A stretch of 64,000 nt of DNA from Sabellastarte sp. h YS-2021 (Eukaryota > Annelida > Polychaeta > Sabellida > Sabellidae): NCBI GenBank assembly GCA_964017235.1, contig OZ024939.1, forward strand, positions 45,672,241 through 45,736,240. The letters run 5' to 3'. The stretch's first letter is position 1. Every line of letters starts with the position of its first letter. The notes under the pieces are model-generated. The model had not been told where the DNA came from. It worked only from the letters and a program-made list of their open reading frames with translations, and ran no database searches. Shown here piece after piece: positions 1 through 9,168 of the stretch. Position numbers and translations under genes: made by a program.

Positions 1-784
1 TGAGTTTGGTGAAATTTGTCAATACATCCATCAGTGCAATAAAGAACTTCATGTGATATTTGAAGAGATTAAATCAAAGAAGTTGAAAAGTTTACTTCCT
101 CCGGTCAAAGAAATTTCTGAAAATAAACTTGTTGTAACTATTCCATCTGATCTTCCTTTGGACAGTTCAGAGTGTAGTCTTCTTGGCAAAGGTCTAGGAT
201 TTGTACCTACCAATAGGAAGCCTGAGAAGTTTCAAAGTCTTCAAGATCTTTCCAAATTTTATAGAAAAATTAGACTCCACGCTTTCTTTAATAATTTGGA
301 CCAGACAATTGAAGACAGACTACAGACAGGATTTTCCCAAGAGGATGAGTTTACAAGGCTTGAGAAAAGAAATTCTACTTTTACACCACGTGAGGGACAA
401 TTTGAGGACAATGAGCAAAAGGCCCTGAAAAGACTAAGACAGAGGAAAGATATTGTGATTAAGCCAGCAGACAAAGGGGGTGCAGTTGTTGTGTGGAGAA
501 AGGATTTGTACCAAAAAGAAGCAGAGCAACAGTTGTCAAATGAACGTTTTTATACACGTTTAGAGACAGATAGGACTGATGAAATTAACACGTTTATCAA
601 GAGTGAAATAGATTCAATGATATGTGCAAGAGACCTTCCAGATACGGCAGCAGCTTTATTGGTTGAGAAACCGAAATGTAGCAATTTTTATATTTTGGAC
701 CAGACAATTGATGACAGACTACAGACAGGATTTTCCCAAGAGGATGAGTTTACAAGAACTGTATGTACTGGTCACAGTTTCTGA
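1..784 (+). pseudogene. PLE polyprotein, N-terminal part (unit 1)
   Basis: Open reading frame that enters from outside the window. It belongs to the N-terminal region of a Penelope-like retroelement protein: it has the family block 'DIVIKPADKGGAVVVW' (residues about 133-148 of the visible part) followed by a fingers-like segment ending 'SNFYIL'. In intact PLEs the RT palm motifs follow directly. Here the frame instead runs into a second copy of the segment coded at about 296-357 ('DQTI.DRLQTGFSQEDEF', repeated at about 694-756) and stops at 782-784. The RT core is therefore missing and replaced by a short templated patch. Unit 2 carries the same gene with its 5' end. Not functional as RT. Confidence 0.85.
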
Positions 785-1048
785 AGTAGTGCGAATTTCC
801 TTGAGATTGTGTGTCAAAATCAGCTGGAATTAGCACATCGGTTTACTACAAAGAAACTGACAGTCATGCTTACCTTAAATATGGTTCCTCCCATCGAAAT
901 TCATGCAAAAATGCCATTAGATTTTCACAATTTCTCCGTTTGAAGCGCGTGTGTTCTGATAGGCAGGATTTGAAGGCAAAAGAGAAGGAAATTCCTTTCT
1001 AACGAGAGATTATCCCCAGAAAATTGTTTCTAAGGCCATAGATAAGGT
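785..1048 (+). pseudogene. PLE body fragment, direct (unit 1)
   Basis: Plus-strand fragment of the PLE region between RT thumb and endonuclease, recognised by 'SVYYKETDSHAYLKYGSSH' and 'FSQFLRLKR', frameshifted near its start. It follows the N-terminal fragment without the RT core. It ends where the sequence flips to the minus-strand copy of the same region, so 785-1475 is an imperfect inverted pair. In units 2 and 3 this fragment stops earlier (about 32714 and 62493) and is followed by other sequence. Confidence 0.75.
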
Positions 1049-1581
1049 TTTTGTTGAAACAAATAGAATTTCCTCGTCAAGATTTAGCATGTGAAAATTC
1101 TTCTCCACAATGTCTTTTATTACCTTACTGTGAGAGTTGTATGTAAGGGTAAGTATAACCCTATTCATTTCTTCAGCAGGTTCTTTTTGTTTCAAAGCAT
1201 CAGCTCTACTGATATGAGAAACTCTATCTTATCTATGGCCTTAGAAACAATATCCTGGGGATAATCTCTCGCTAGAAAGAAATGTTCCATTTCCTTCTCC
1301 TTTGCCTTCAAATCCTGCCTATCATAACATAGGCGCTTTAAACGGAGAAATTGTGAAAATGGAATAGCAGTTTTGCATGACTTTGGATGGGAGGAACCAT
1401 ATTTAAGGTAAGCATGACTGTCAGTTTCTTTGTAGTAAACCGATGTGCTAATTGCATCTGCTTTGACACACAACTTGATGTCAAGGAAATTCGCACTTAC
1501 TTCAGAAACTGTGAAAGTATATTGAAAGGATGGGTGGAAATTGCTGACAAAATTTATAAATCTATCCAGATTTTCTCTATT
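1049..1581 (-). pseudogene. PLE body fragment, inverted (unit 1 only)
   Basis: Minus-strand PLE fragment that includes the 93-codon frame at 1192-1473 with the same 'ETDSHAYLKYGSSH' block, diverged from the other copies (for example 'KTAIPF' and 'CYDRQ'). Read on the minus strand it lies directly downstream of a PLE 5' leader piece (1582-1629). It thus looks like the truncated start of a second PLE copy following the 3' end of the copy at 1630-3108. Head-to-tail partial copies of this kind are known for PLEs. Absent from units 2 and 3. Confidence 0.7.
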
Positions 1582-1629
1582 CCAAGTTAATAAAGTTATG
1601 CTGCTTGGCTCTTTTTAAATATCCATATA
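1582..1629 (-). repeat. PLE 5' leader piece at a head-to-tail junction
   Basis: About 48 bp matching, on the minus strand, the PLE 5' leader also seen at 31327-31382 and 17813-17847 (ends in 'aacttggaat' read on the minus strand). On that strand it immediately follows the PLE 3' end, so the pair marks a tandem PLE-PLE junction. Confidence 0.7.
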
Positions 1630-1685
1630 AAATAGTAAACAAAGTAAAAACAAAGAGCGTATAAAATAAATAAATTTATTTAAGC

Positions 1686-1710
1686 TTTCGGAGCCTCACT
1701 CCTTCATCAG
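1686..1710 (-). ncRNA. Hammerhead-like core, inverted arm
   Basis: Inverted copy of the CTGATGA - short hairpin - GAAA motif described at 4578-4602. Confidence 0.35.
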
Positions 1711-1859
1711 AAATAGCTTACAATTGTTTAAATTTGAAAAAAAGCTCTTTTTATATGTAAATAAACAAAATTACATCAAAATGACGTTTTAACAAACCAA
1801 ATCACGTCATTATTACATAAAACACATATTTAGTCATATTTACGTCATAAATTTTAAGA

Positions 1860-1943
1860 TGACGTCACTAAAAAAAATTTTTTTACTATGACGTCACAAA
1901 AATCAAAATTTTTAATTTTTTGCAATTTTTCACTATGACGTCA
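1860..1943 (-). promoter_or_regulatory. CRE-like palindrome cluster, inverted arm
   Basis: Three exact TGACGTCA palindromes at 1860-1867, 1889-1896 and 1936-1943, separated by A/T runs. This is the inverted copy of the cluster at 4344-4428. TGACGTCA is the consensus CREB/ATF site; activity here is inference. Confidence 0.5.
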
Positions 1944-2104
1944 CAAAATCGAAAATTTTTAATTTTTTTAAATTTTTTTAAAATTCACTATAATGTCAAA
2001 AAAATCCAAAATTTCTTATATAAGAACAATTTGAGCTATGACAATAAAAATTAATATCCTCAACAAAAGAATTAGAATTAAACAAATTGTAAGAGAGATA
2101 ACAT

Positions 2105-3108
2105 TTATACTACAATTCCATTGTCCCTGTTCATACCCAGTGGGTACACACAGCCAAATTTCATAATGAAGTAACTTTCTTTGATTTTCCTGGCCAAATT
2201 ACCATTGATGTTTTCAAACAGAACTTGCACTCTGAAATGATCTAAACTGTGACCCAAAGAGTTGAAGTGAATAGCTACCTCTTTATGTCTATTCTTGTTC
2301 TTGACATCTCTCAAGTGTTCTCTTATCCTATCTCCTAACCTTCTTTCTGTTTCCCCAATATAAATCTCTCCACATCTAATACATTCAATGCAATAAATGA
2401 CATCTTTGGTGATACAAGAAAAACTGCCTGAAGGAGTAAATTTACCTCTAGGCCCCTCAACTGTGTGTACCTCATTGAAAACAAAGGGACATGTAAGACA
2501 ATGTTTTCTACCACATGGCAAAGTTATGCCAGACACATCTTTGGAACTGAATTTAGAGTGGACCAGTATGTCTCTTATGTTCCTGTCCCTACGGTATGAA
2601 ATCAGAGGTTTTTCTTGAAACAAATAACCCACTTCCTCGTCTAGATTTAGCATGTGGAAATTCTTCTCCACAATGTCTTTGATTGCCTTACTGTGAGAGT
2701 TGTATGTAAGGGTAAGTATAACCCTATTCATTTCTTCAGCAGGTTCTTTTTGTTTCAAAGCATCAGCTCTACTGATATGAGAAACTCTATCTTTGGCCTT
2801 AGAGACAATATTCTGGGGATAATCTCTTGCTAGAAAGAAATGTTCCATTTCCTTCTCTTTTGTCTTCAAATCCTGCCTATCAGAACATAGGCGCTTCAAA
2901 CGGAGAAATTGTGAAAATGGAATAGCATTTTTACAGGACTTAGGATGGGAGGAACCATATTTAAGGTATGCATGACTGTCAGTTTCTTTGTAGTAAACCG
3001 ATGTGCTAATTGCATCTGCTTTGACACACAACTTAATGTCAAGGAAATTCACACTGACTTCAGAAACTGTGAAAGTATACTGAAAGGATGGGTGGAAATT
3101 GCTAACAA
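2105..3108 (-). pseudogene. PLE C-terminal half with intact GIY-YIG frame (inverted arm)
   Basis: The frame is open from 3187, but only sequence from about 3108 downward is PLE coding; the first 26 residues read the spacer backwards. It begins 'SNFHPSFQYTF', continues through 'FLDIKL' (end of RT) and a cysteine cluster ('CGRKHCLTC'), and ends with a GIY-YIG endonuclease: 'VIYCIECIRCGEIYIGE', a conserved Arg/His segment 'RRLGDRIREHL' and 'HKEVAIHFNSLGHSL'. In PLEs this domain nicks the target for integration. It is the only copy in the window whose linker and endonuclease read without a frameshift. With no RT core attached it cannot transpose alone. Confidence 0.85.
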
Positions 3109-4182
3109 AAAGATATATTGATGATATTTTGGGTGCAACTTCAATGTCTAGAGAAGATCTTGATAAATTTATTACCTTTGTTAGCAATTTCCACCCATCC
3201 TTTCAATATACTTTCACAGTTTCTGAAGTCAGTGTGAATTTCCTTGACATTAAGTTGTGTGTCAAAGCAGATGCAATTAGCACATCGGTTTACTACAAAG
3301 AAACTGACAGTCATGCATACCTTAAATATGGTTCCTCCCATCCTAAGACCTGTAAAAATGCTATTCCATTTTCACAATTCCTCCGTTTGAAGCGCCTATG
3401 TTCTGATAGGCAGGATTTGAAGACAAAAGAGAAGGAAATGGAACATTTCTTTCTAGCAAGAGATTATCCCCAGAATATTGTCTCTAAGGCCAAAGATAGA
3501 GTTTCTCATATCAGTAGAGCTGATGCTTTGAAACAAAAAGAACCTGCTGAAGAAATGAATAGGGTTATACTTACCCTTACATACAACTCTCACAGTAAGG
3601 CAATCAAAGACATTGTGGAGAAGAATTTCCACATGCTAAATCTAGACGAGGAAGTGGGTTATTTGTTTCAAGAAAAACCTCTCTGATTTCATACCGTAGG
3701 GACAGGAACATAAGAGACATACTGGTCCACTCTAAATTCAGTTCCAAAGATGTGTCTGGCATAACTTTGCCATGTGGTAGAAAACGTTGTCTACATGTCC
3801 CTTTGTTTTCAATGAGGTACACACAGTTGAGGGGCCTAGAGGTAAATTTACTCCTTCAGGCAGTTTTTCTTGTATCACCAAAGATGTCATTTATTGCATT
3901 GAATGTATTAGATGTGGAGAGATTTATATTGGGGAAACAGAAAGAAGGTTAGGAGATAGGATAAGAGAACACTTGAGAGATGTCAAGAACAAGAATAGAC
4001 ATAAAGAGGTAGCTATTCACTTCAACTCTTTGGGTCACAGTTTAGATCATTTCAGAGTGCAAGTTCTGTTTGAAAACATCAATGGTAATTTGGCCAGGAA
4101 AATCAAAGAAAGTTACTTCATTATGAAATTTGGCTGTGTGTACCCACTGGGTATGAACAGGGACAATGGAATTGTAGTATAA
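3109..4182 (+). pseudogene. PLE C-terminal half, direct copy with two frameshifts (unit 1)
   Basis: Plus-strand PLE C-terminal part. It starts at the YIDD box ('RYIDDILGATSMSRED'), the RT catalytic motif C, then thumb and linker to a premature stop at 3684-3686 caused by an extra CT. The GIY-YIG endonuclease follows in another frame. Unit 1 has a further 1-bp loss at about 3791, within the cysteine linker, that units 2 and 3 lack. The endonuclease frame (3787-4182) keeps 'VIYCIECIRCGEIYIGE'. Family assignment is firm; the gene is dead. Confidence 0.85.
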
Positions 4183-4343
4183 ATGTTATCTCTCTTACAA
4201 TTTGTTTAATTCTAATTCTTTTGTTGAGGATATTAATTTTTATTGTCATAGCTCAAATTGTTCTTATATAAGAAATTTTGGATTTTTTTGACATTATAGT
4301 GAATTTTAAAAAAATTTGAAAAAATTAAAAATTTTCGATTTTG

Positions 4344-4428
4344 TGACGTCATAGTGAAAAATTGCAAAAAATTAAAAATTTTGATTTTTGTGACGTCATA
4401 GTAAAAAAATTTTTTTTTAGTGACGTCA
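4344..4428 (+). promoter_or_regulatory. CRE-like palindrome cluster in PLE 3' region
   Basis: Three exact TGACGTCA sites (4344-4351, 4391-4398, 4421-4428) plus partial ACGTCA/TGACGT matches nearby in a very AT-rich stretch between the PLE stop codon and its 3' end. The spacing and repetition are unlikely by chance in such AT-rich DNA. They may bind bZIP factors or simply be a decayed internal repeat. Confidence 0.5.
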
Positions 4429-4577
4429 TCTTAAAATTTATGACGTAAATATGGCTAAATATGTGTTTTATGTAATAATGACGTGATTTGGTTTGTTAAA
4501 ACGTCATTTTGATGTAATTTTGTTTATTCACATATAAAAAGAGCTTTTTTTCAAATTTAAACAATTGTAAGCTATTT

Positions 4578-4602
4578 CTGATGAAGGAGTGAGGCTCCGA
4601 AA
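4578..4602 (+). ncRNA. Hammerhead-like ribozyme core near PLE 3' end
   Basis: CTGATGA (4578-4584), a short stem-loop with GGAG/CTCC, then GAAA (4599-4602): the order of the conserved hammerhead core. Hammerhead motifs are known in PLE terminal repeats. A convincing stem I and the UH cleavage triplet are not obvious here. The self-complementary A/T run downstream (about 4608-4626) could act as stem III. The motif is retained at every PLE 3' end in the window. Confidence 0.4.
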
Positions 4603-4652
4603 GCTTAAATAAATTTATTTATTTTATACGCTCTTTGTTTTTACTTTGTTTA

Positions 4653-5309
4653 CTATTTCATAAATCTAAAGTCATTTAAAGACTGGAACAGTTTAAGGTT
4701 GGCAGAAACTCCATTAAGAATGGCTCTATTTTCCCCTTGACAAATATCTAGATATAAACATCCCTCAATATTGGCTGCATCTCCATCTTTGGTAGGTCTT
4801 CCCCTTTCTGTATATCCACTATTGCTCCCTATATATTCTAATTCATCTAAATGTCCTGCCTGATCCTTAAAAAACATGGCTGCCTGAGCCTGTGATAATA
4901 TCGTATTGTTGCTAGATCCTAAGAGTAGATCGATAAGTGCCTTATAAGGATAATTAACACCAACATCCGGTGAGATAAGTTTCTGATTTAATGATAAATC
5001 AACCTGTCTGAAAATGGAATGTAAAGTAAAATTAACACGGGATACTTGATTACAATTAGGTGTGGGATCACCATTGAGAGTTCTGTCTTTAATCTTATAT
5101 CCTTCCTCATCTGTGATTATATATTTTATACGTAGTTTGCTCTTTCCTAGACTAATGTAGTCTACAGAAGTTCCTGGTATACTAAATTCTATAACACTTC
5201 CCTCTGATATTGCTGCAATAGGATTGTAATCTACCCAGTATTCTTTAACAATCGTCTTATCAGTAGGAGGTGGAGCAAATAGAGAAAGCGAGGTTTGCAC
5301 TACATCCAT
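4653..5309 (-). pseudogene. Polinton B major capsid protein, N-terminal part
   Basis: 218-residue frame for the N-terminal jelly-roll part of a Polinton-type double jelly-roll major capsid protein. Family landmarks are 'SLSLFAPPPTDKT' near the N-terminus, the 'EYWVDYNPIA' block, 'DYISLGKSKLRIKYII', 'VNFTLHSIFRQVDLSLN' and 'NYPYKALIDLLLG'. The family protein is usually several hundred residues, so more than half is missing. The last three residues and the stop come from the adjoining PLE 3' end, which shows that the truncation is caused by that junction. The N-terminal ATG fits the family. The equivalent gene of element A is at 29597-29995 and is only distantly similar. Confidence 0.85.
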
Positions 5310-5325
5310 ATGGAACTGTATTTGA

Positions 5326-5636
5326 TTACCTTATTTTTAAAAAAAATTTTTACTTGTCACGTTTGCTTTTTTTATCTTTTCCCCTTGCTTTGTCACCTTC
5401 TTCTTCTTTTTGATTGAGGATCTGTTAGACTTGCTTTTACCCCTATCTTTTCCTCCTATTTGAAAACTTTTTGCTTTTTGCCCTCTATTTATATCTGACT
5501 AGAATCTAACCTCACTTTTAGCCTCTTCAACTGCTGCCTGTGTTGGATTGACTATTGAAATATCAATGTTTTTATTGCTTTTATTCTTTTCATTCTCCTC
5601 TTCACTATCTAGAACATAATTTTTGGACAGGTCCAT
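5326..5636 (-). pseudogene. Polinton B small basic PX-like protein remnant
   Basis: A 45-codon frame from the ATG at 5636 stops at a TAG (5499-5501). The same frame continues as a very Lys/Arg/Ser-rich tail ('SIKKKKKVTK') to 5326. Its place between penton and capsid matches the PX-like gene of element A (29247-29594). In Polintons this slot usually codes a small protein with a hydrophobic part and a basic tail, thought to be a minor virion or DNA-binding protein. The hydrophobic part is not recognisable here. The assignment rests mainly on position and basic tail. Confidence 0.5.
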
Positions 5637-5665
5637 TTTACCTTCTATACATTTTTGACAAAACT

Positions 5666-6101
5666 TTAAATATTTATTGATAACTTTTTCCTTCTTTTCT
5701 TTCTTAGATGCAAAGTTAATTCAACCACTCCAGTTAAACTACTCACAAAACGAAGGTTCTTATTCTTTATATATATACCGATTCGACTGAAATTTTTGGT
5801 TTTAACTGGTAAATAGTAAATTTTATTAAATATTTGGTATTTACTGGAATTGGGTTTAGGTAACAACCTTAAAACACTTTGCATTGAGTTCCTAACATAA
5901 GAATAATCTACAATATCTGAAAGTAAATATAATGTTTCATTAGTGACAGTACTCGCAGAGAAATCACAAATCCCAACCACCCAGTCTCCACTTAAAGTAG
6001 TTCTCTCAGGCAACTCGACGGTAAAATTGGAAGCTCTGTTATTCGGATGAAAGTTTAAGGAATCTATAGAAGATAAAAAAATGAATGCTGTCCTCCTCCA
6101 T
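5666..6101 (-). pseudogene. Polinton B penton / minor capsid protein, N-terminal half
   Basis: From the ATG at 6099-6101 the reading shifts frame in the T-run near 6082. It then reads through 'SLNFHPNNRASNFTVELPE' and 'TLSGDWVVGICDFS', the conserved start of Polinton penton proteins (P-N-N..., then L.G.W.VGL), and continues to 5666 in a 115-codon frame that becomes Lys/Arg-rich. This is a single jelly-roll protein that forms pentons in the related capsids. The C-terminal part ('VTLHFR'-like) is only partly evident ('VELTLHLRKKRRKK'), so the gene may be shortened. It lies directly upstream of the PX-like and capsid genes. Confidence 0.7.
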
Positions 6102-6156
6102 CCTGATTGTTATTTAGAATCCCTAATTATATCATGCTTTATTATATATTTATATC

Positions 6157-7165
6157 CTATATATTTTCCACCTGTTTTTCTGGAATCCAAGAATTGAACT
6201 TTGATGGCCATCCCTTCCATTTCACTAATATTTCCACCTCTCCACTCTTTTTCTTTCTTTTTTGAGAATTTCTTCAATTTTCTACATTATATCAGAATCT
6301 AAAAATGCTGATTGCAATTCTGGTTCATAAAAAAACCTGTATTACCTCATTATTGTAATCTTTTAACTCATACATGGGTATATTTGGTATAATTTACAAT
6401 TAACGACAGTGAATATTTCCCCAGACCATTTCTCAGTGTATTCTTTATCAAACATATTTTTAGATGACTTATCTTAACCCTATCAGATATCTCGAATTTA
6501 AAACTTTTTGGTTTTAAGGTTTGCATAATTTTCGGATTTTGATATTGTTTTTTGGAGGCGAAATAACTTTTAGGATATTTCAAGTTATCATACTGATTCT
6601 TCCATACCAAATAAGGATTTTTTTATTTTACATCTTTTGGACTCATTTTAATTGATCTACGCTTCGAATTATTGTAACCGTAAGTAACATCAGGTGGAAT
6701 ACCAACCCATCTTAAAGTGTCCTTTTCACTTAAATATTTCAGTATTTTACTTCTAATAGTTTTAATAACTCTTTCAGTGTAATTAGCTTTAGTTTTATAA
6801 TATGTATACAAATGTTTTATGTTATTTTGATTTAATAACCTATTAAAATTTCGGTTTTCATATTCACTTCCTTGGTCAGTTCTTAAGATTTTAGGTTTCC
6901 CAATTTTTTCCTTAATTAGTCTTTGAAATATGTTTATCATTTCTTCCCCTCTTAAGCTTTTCATTTCTGCTGTGTATAAGTATCTAGTAAATATATCTAT
7001 AAATACTGCAAAGTAGGAGTAACCATCGTTTTCTTCCTTATATTTCACTATATTAGCAGTATCCCATTGATAATTAGATGCAAAGGCTAGGACTTTAGGT
7101 CTTCGAAAACTCCTTCGAACTGGGTGAAAAGTGGTGTTAATATATATTTGTTCATTCTAAAATTT
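6157..7165 (-). pseudogene. Polinton B integrase (rve core + chromodomain), broken
   Basis: Retrovirus-like DDE integrase read in three frame pieces. The core (6623-7048 plus upstream residues to about 7130) shows 'YSYFAVFIDIFTRYLY', 'RTDQGSEYENRNF' (second catalytic Asp) and 'KANYTERVIKTIRSK' (catalytic Glu). A C-terminal SH3-like piece is at 6368-6610 ('FKFEISDRVKISHLK'). A chromodomain-like end is at about 6170-6240 ('EILVKWKGWPSKFNSW'), closed by a TAG at 6157-6159. The first catalytic Asp, expected in the 'QWDxD' context, is absent: the text reads 'QWDTAN'. The architecture is that of Polinton integrases, which insert element DNA. Inactive. Confidence 0.85.
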
Positions 7166-7397
7166 TTTCAATATGATACTTAATTGATACAAGGAGATTG
7201 GTTAATCAGTCAAAATGTTTTCTGGCTATACCTCTTCTCCCCCTTCTGACTTAATAAATTTTTAAAGAATTTTTAGGTAACAAAAAGGGCAAACAGGATA
7301 TTGACCTTTATATAGTTAAGAGAATTAGGGGATTAAAGAAAATGTTTATTTTCAATGATTTATTTCATCCTCATTTAATAATTTTTTTTTACTTATT

Positions 7398-8104
7398 TCA
7401 TTTGTATATTATTGTATCTTCATCAGGAAAGTTTCTAGTTTTCAACATATAAATATCATTAATCACTGGTGACAAATCGATCAGCAGATAACCGAAGGGG
7501 GTCTCGGTTGCATCCAAATAAACATCTGATAATTTCTTTTGAATACCTATTTGTCGTCCAAGTAACTTAATTTGTTGAGTATCCCTGGGATTTTTAAATG
7601 AAATAAAGTAATGAGTATTTAAGGATATATCTCTGCAATATTTACCCTGATGAAATAAATTTTGTAAAATTAACATTACACTAATATTCCTATGATGTGA
7701 CTCTCTACTGAAAAGATTAGCAATAAAAATGTTATTCAAGGCCGGAATCTGGAGGTCATCTATAACTACTATGCTATGCTTAGAATTAGGAAATTGCTTA
7801 AAATCTTCTTTTGAAGGCAATCCCTGTCTGAACTCTATATGTCCATTTGTCTCTTGTTCAAAATTATCCTGCCAGTTGTTATAAAAATAATAGATTTTTT
7901 AACCTTTTCTGTAAACATCTAATTGATATTCTTCAGCAATCTCACTACAAACGTAGATTTACCGGATCCGGTTGGACCACATATAATAGAGGTGAATGGA
8001 TTTTTAAAGAGAAAAGGATCCATAAATTGCATTGTCATGGCACTGTACAAGCTGATAAGTGATTTCAGGCCAGATATAACAGGAATCTGACTTTTTTCAA
8101 TCAA
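7398..8104 (-). pseudogene. Polinton B genome-packaging ATPase (FtsK/HerA type)
   Basis: Two frame pieces. At 7919-8104 there is a complete Walker A motif 'GPTGSGKSTF'. At 7398-7820 there is a Walker B motif 'SIVVIDDL', a 'FSRESHHRNISVMLILQNLFHQGK' region and 'SLNTHYFISFKNPRD', the signature of A32-like packaging ATPases in Polintons and large DNA viruses. The join between the pieces (about 7820-7920) needs at least one frameshift. Unlike element A, the ATP-binding residues are intact. The frame ends 'NFPDEDTIIYK' in the position of the family C-terminus. No N-terminal zinc finger is visible upstream. Confidence 0.85.
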
Positions 8105-8486
8105 GAGGTATCAGTCAAATGGAGAGCAATAATCCACACTGTGTTGGAAAGCTAGCCAATAAAATGTGTGTTGAAAGCAATGTTATCTATGCCAGCTTGC
8201 TGCATCTCCCCTGCTCTTTTATATCTCTTTGCAGACTGGAGTGTGTGAGATTAAGAAATTTGCTCTTTATTTTCACAGTTTTTGTGCAACATTTCTGATT
8301 CTAAAATGGTAGGCTGCGCAGTGACCTTGGACACGTCTTTTGTGCAATTCAGAAATCGCGAATATAGAACGGTAAATAAAGTAGCGCTGTTGAATTCTAT
8401 GTACATCATCCCTTTGCATACAAATGTAAACAAACAACTCACGGTAAAATAAAACGTAAATTATATGCAGCAAATATAAATGACTT
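8105..8486. other. No recognised feature
   Basis: Between the ATPase of element B and the first MITE. Short frames on the minus strand here show no family motif and differ between units only by a base change (8287). Confidence 0.5.
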
Positions 8487-8634
8487 ATAGGAATATAGCA
8501 CTCAAAAGCCGTCTAAACGCAGAATTTTAGACTGGTTGGCGTGGTCAGAGCACGAAGGTGAAGCCTGAGTGCTTGACAATTGCAACCAGTCTAAAATTCT
8601 GCATTTAGACGGCTTTTGAGTGCTATATTCCTAT
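8487..8634. mobile_element. 148-bp palindromic MITE, copy 1
   Basis: Near-perfect hairpin. Left arm 8487-8538 starts 'ataggaatatagcactc'; right arm 8583-8634 is its complement. The loop contains a smaller inverted repeat (GAGCACGAAGG...). No coding capacity. It has the size and structure of a foldback MITE; the parent DNA transposon is unknown. Confidence 0.75.
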
Positions 8635-9020
8635 TCTAATATGACTGTTTACAACAAAATACTTAAAACACTTGTAAGATTAAGAAAAAATTATCCAAGT
8701 GAATGCAATAGGGTGCCGCCATGTTGGCTGTTCCATCAAGTAAACAGTGGTGGTTTTTCTCCAAAAATATACAGTAAATTTTTTCTGAATCAAGGTACAG
8801 GCAAACAATTCAAAAATGCACAACTTTATACACTATCTCATGGTATTTTAAAAAAAATTGTGAAAACAAACTTATAGACTATTGTTTTTCAGCCAATAAT
8901 TATGCATGGCGAAGTTGATAACAGCCGTAATGTTGATGCAGAATTTTAGACAGTTTAGAAATTACTCTCAACCAATCAGAATGACGGACACATCCGTGTC
9001 ATGTTAGAATCTGGTTTGGT

Positions 9021-9168
9021 ATAGGAATATAGCAGAAAAAAACATCTAAACGCAGAATTTTAGATGGGTTGACGTGGTATGAGCACGAAGGCAAAGCCTG
9101 AGTGCTTATCCCACGTCAACCCGTCTAAAATTCTGCGTTTAGACGTTTTTTGAATGCTATATTCCTAT
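9021..9168. mobile_element. 148-bp palindromic MITE, copy 2
   Basis: Same length and termini as copy 1 ('ataggaatatag...ctatattcctat') with diverged arms and a longer inner stem (TTGACGTGG/CCACGTCAA). Arises from the segment duplication at 8487-9564. Confidence 0.75.

Larger units (their letters stand above)
1630..4658. repeat. PLE palindrome: 1.48-kb inverted arms
   Basis: Nearly perfect inverted repeat. Arm 1 is 1630-3108 and arm 2 is 3178-4658, with a 69-bp spacer (3109-3177) coding the RT motif 'RYIDDIL'. Each arm holds the PLE C-terminal half, the AT-rich 3' region with CRE-like palindromes, and the hammerhead-like 3' end. The arms differ by small indels: arm 2 has an extra CT at about 3681-3684 and lacks one T at about 3791. 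Units 2 and 3 keep only about 75 bp of arm 1. Confidence 0.9.
4659..8104 (-). mobile_element. Polinton/adintovirus-like element B (decayed, unit 1)
   Basis: Minus-strand cluster in the order packaging ATPase - integrase - penton - PX-like - major capsid. These are the hallmark genes of Polinton/Maverick and adintovirus elements. No protein-primed DNA polymerase, protease or terminal inverted repeat was found, and most genes carry frameshifts. The right end of the capsid gene is cut by the PLE 3' end at about 4658. The genes are more AT-rich and clearly diverged from those of element A. Confidence 0.85.

Noticed and set aside
1630..4658. DNA transposon with long terminal inverted repeats
   Set aside because: Both arms contain the same PLE coding half and 3' end, so the palindrome is a rearranged retroelement, not TIRs around a transposase.
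6157..7165. Ty3/retroviral pol integrase
   Set aside because: No gag, protease, RT or LTR nearby; it lies beside packaging ATPase, penton and capsid genes, as in Polintons.
8620..8877. 85-residue plus-strand frame
   Set aside because: It starts within the MITE arm and has no family motif; part of the duplicated 534-bp segment.
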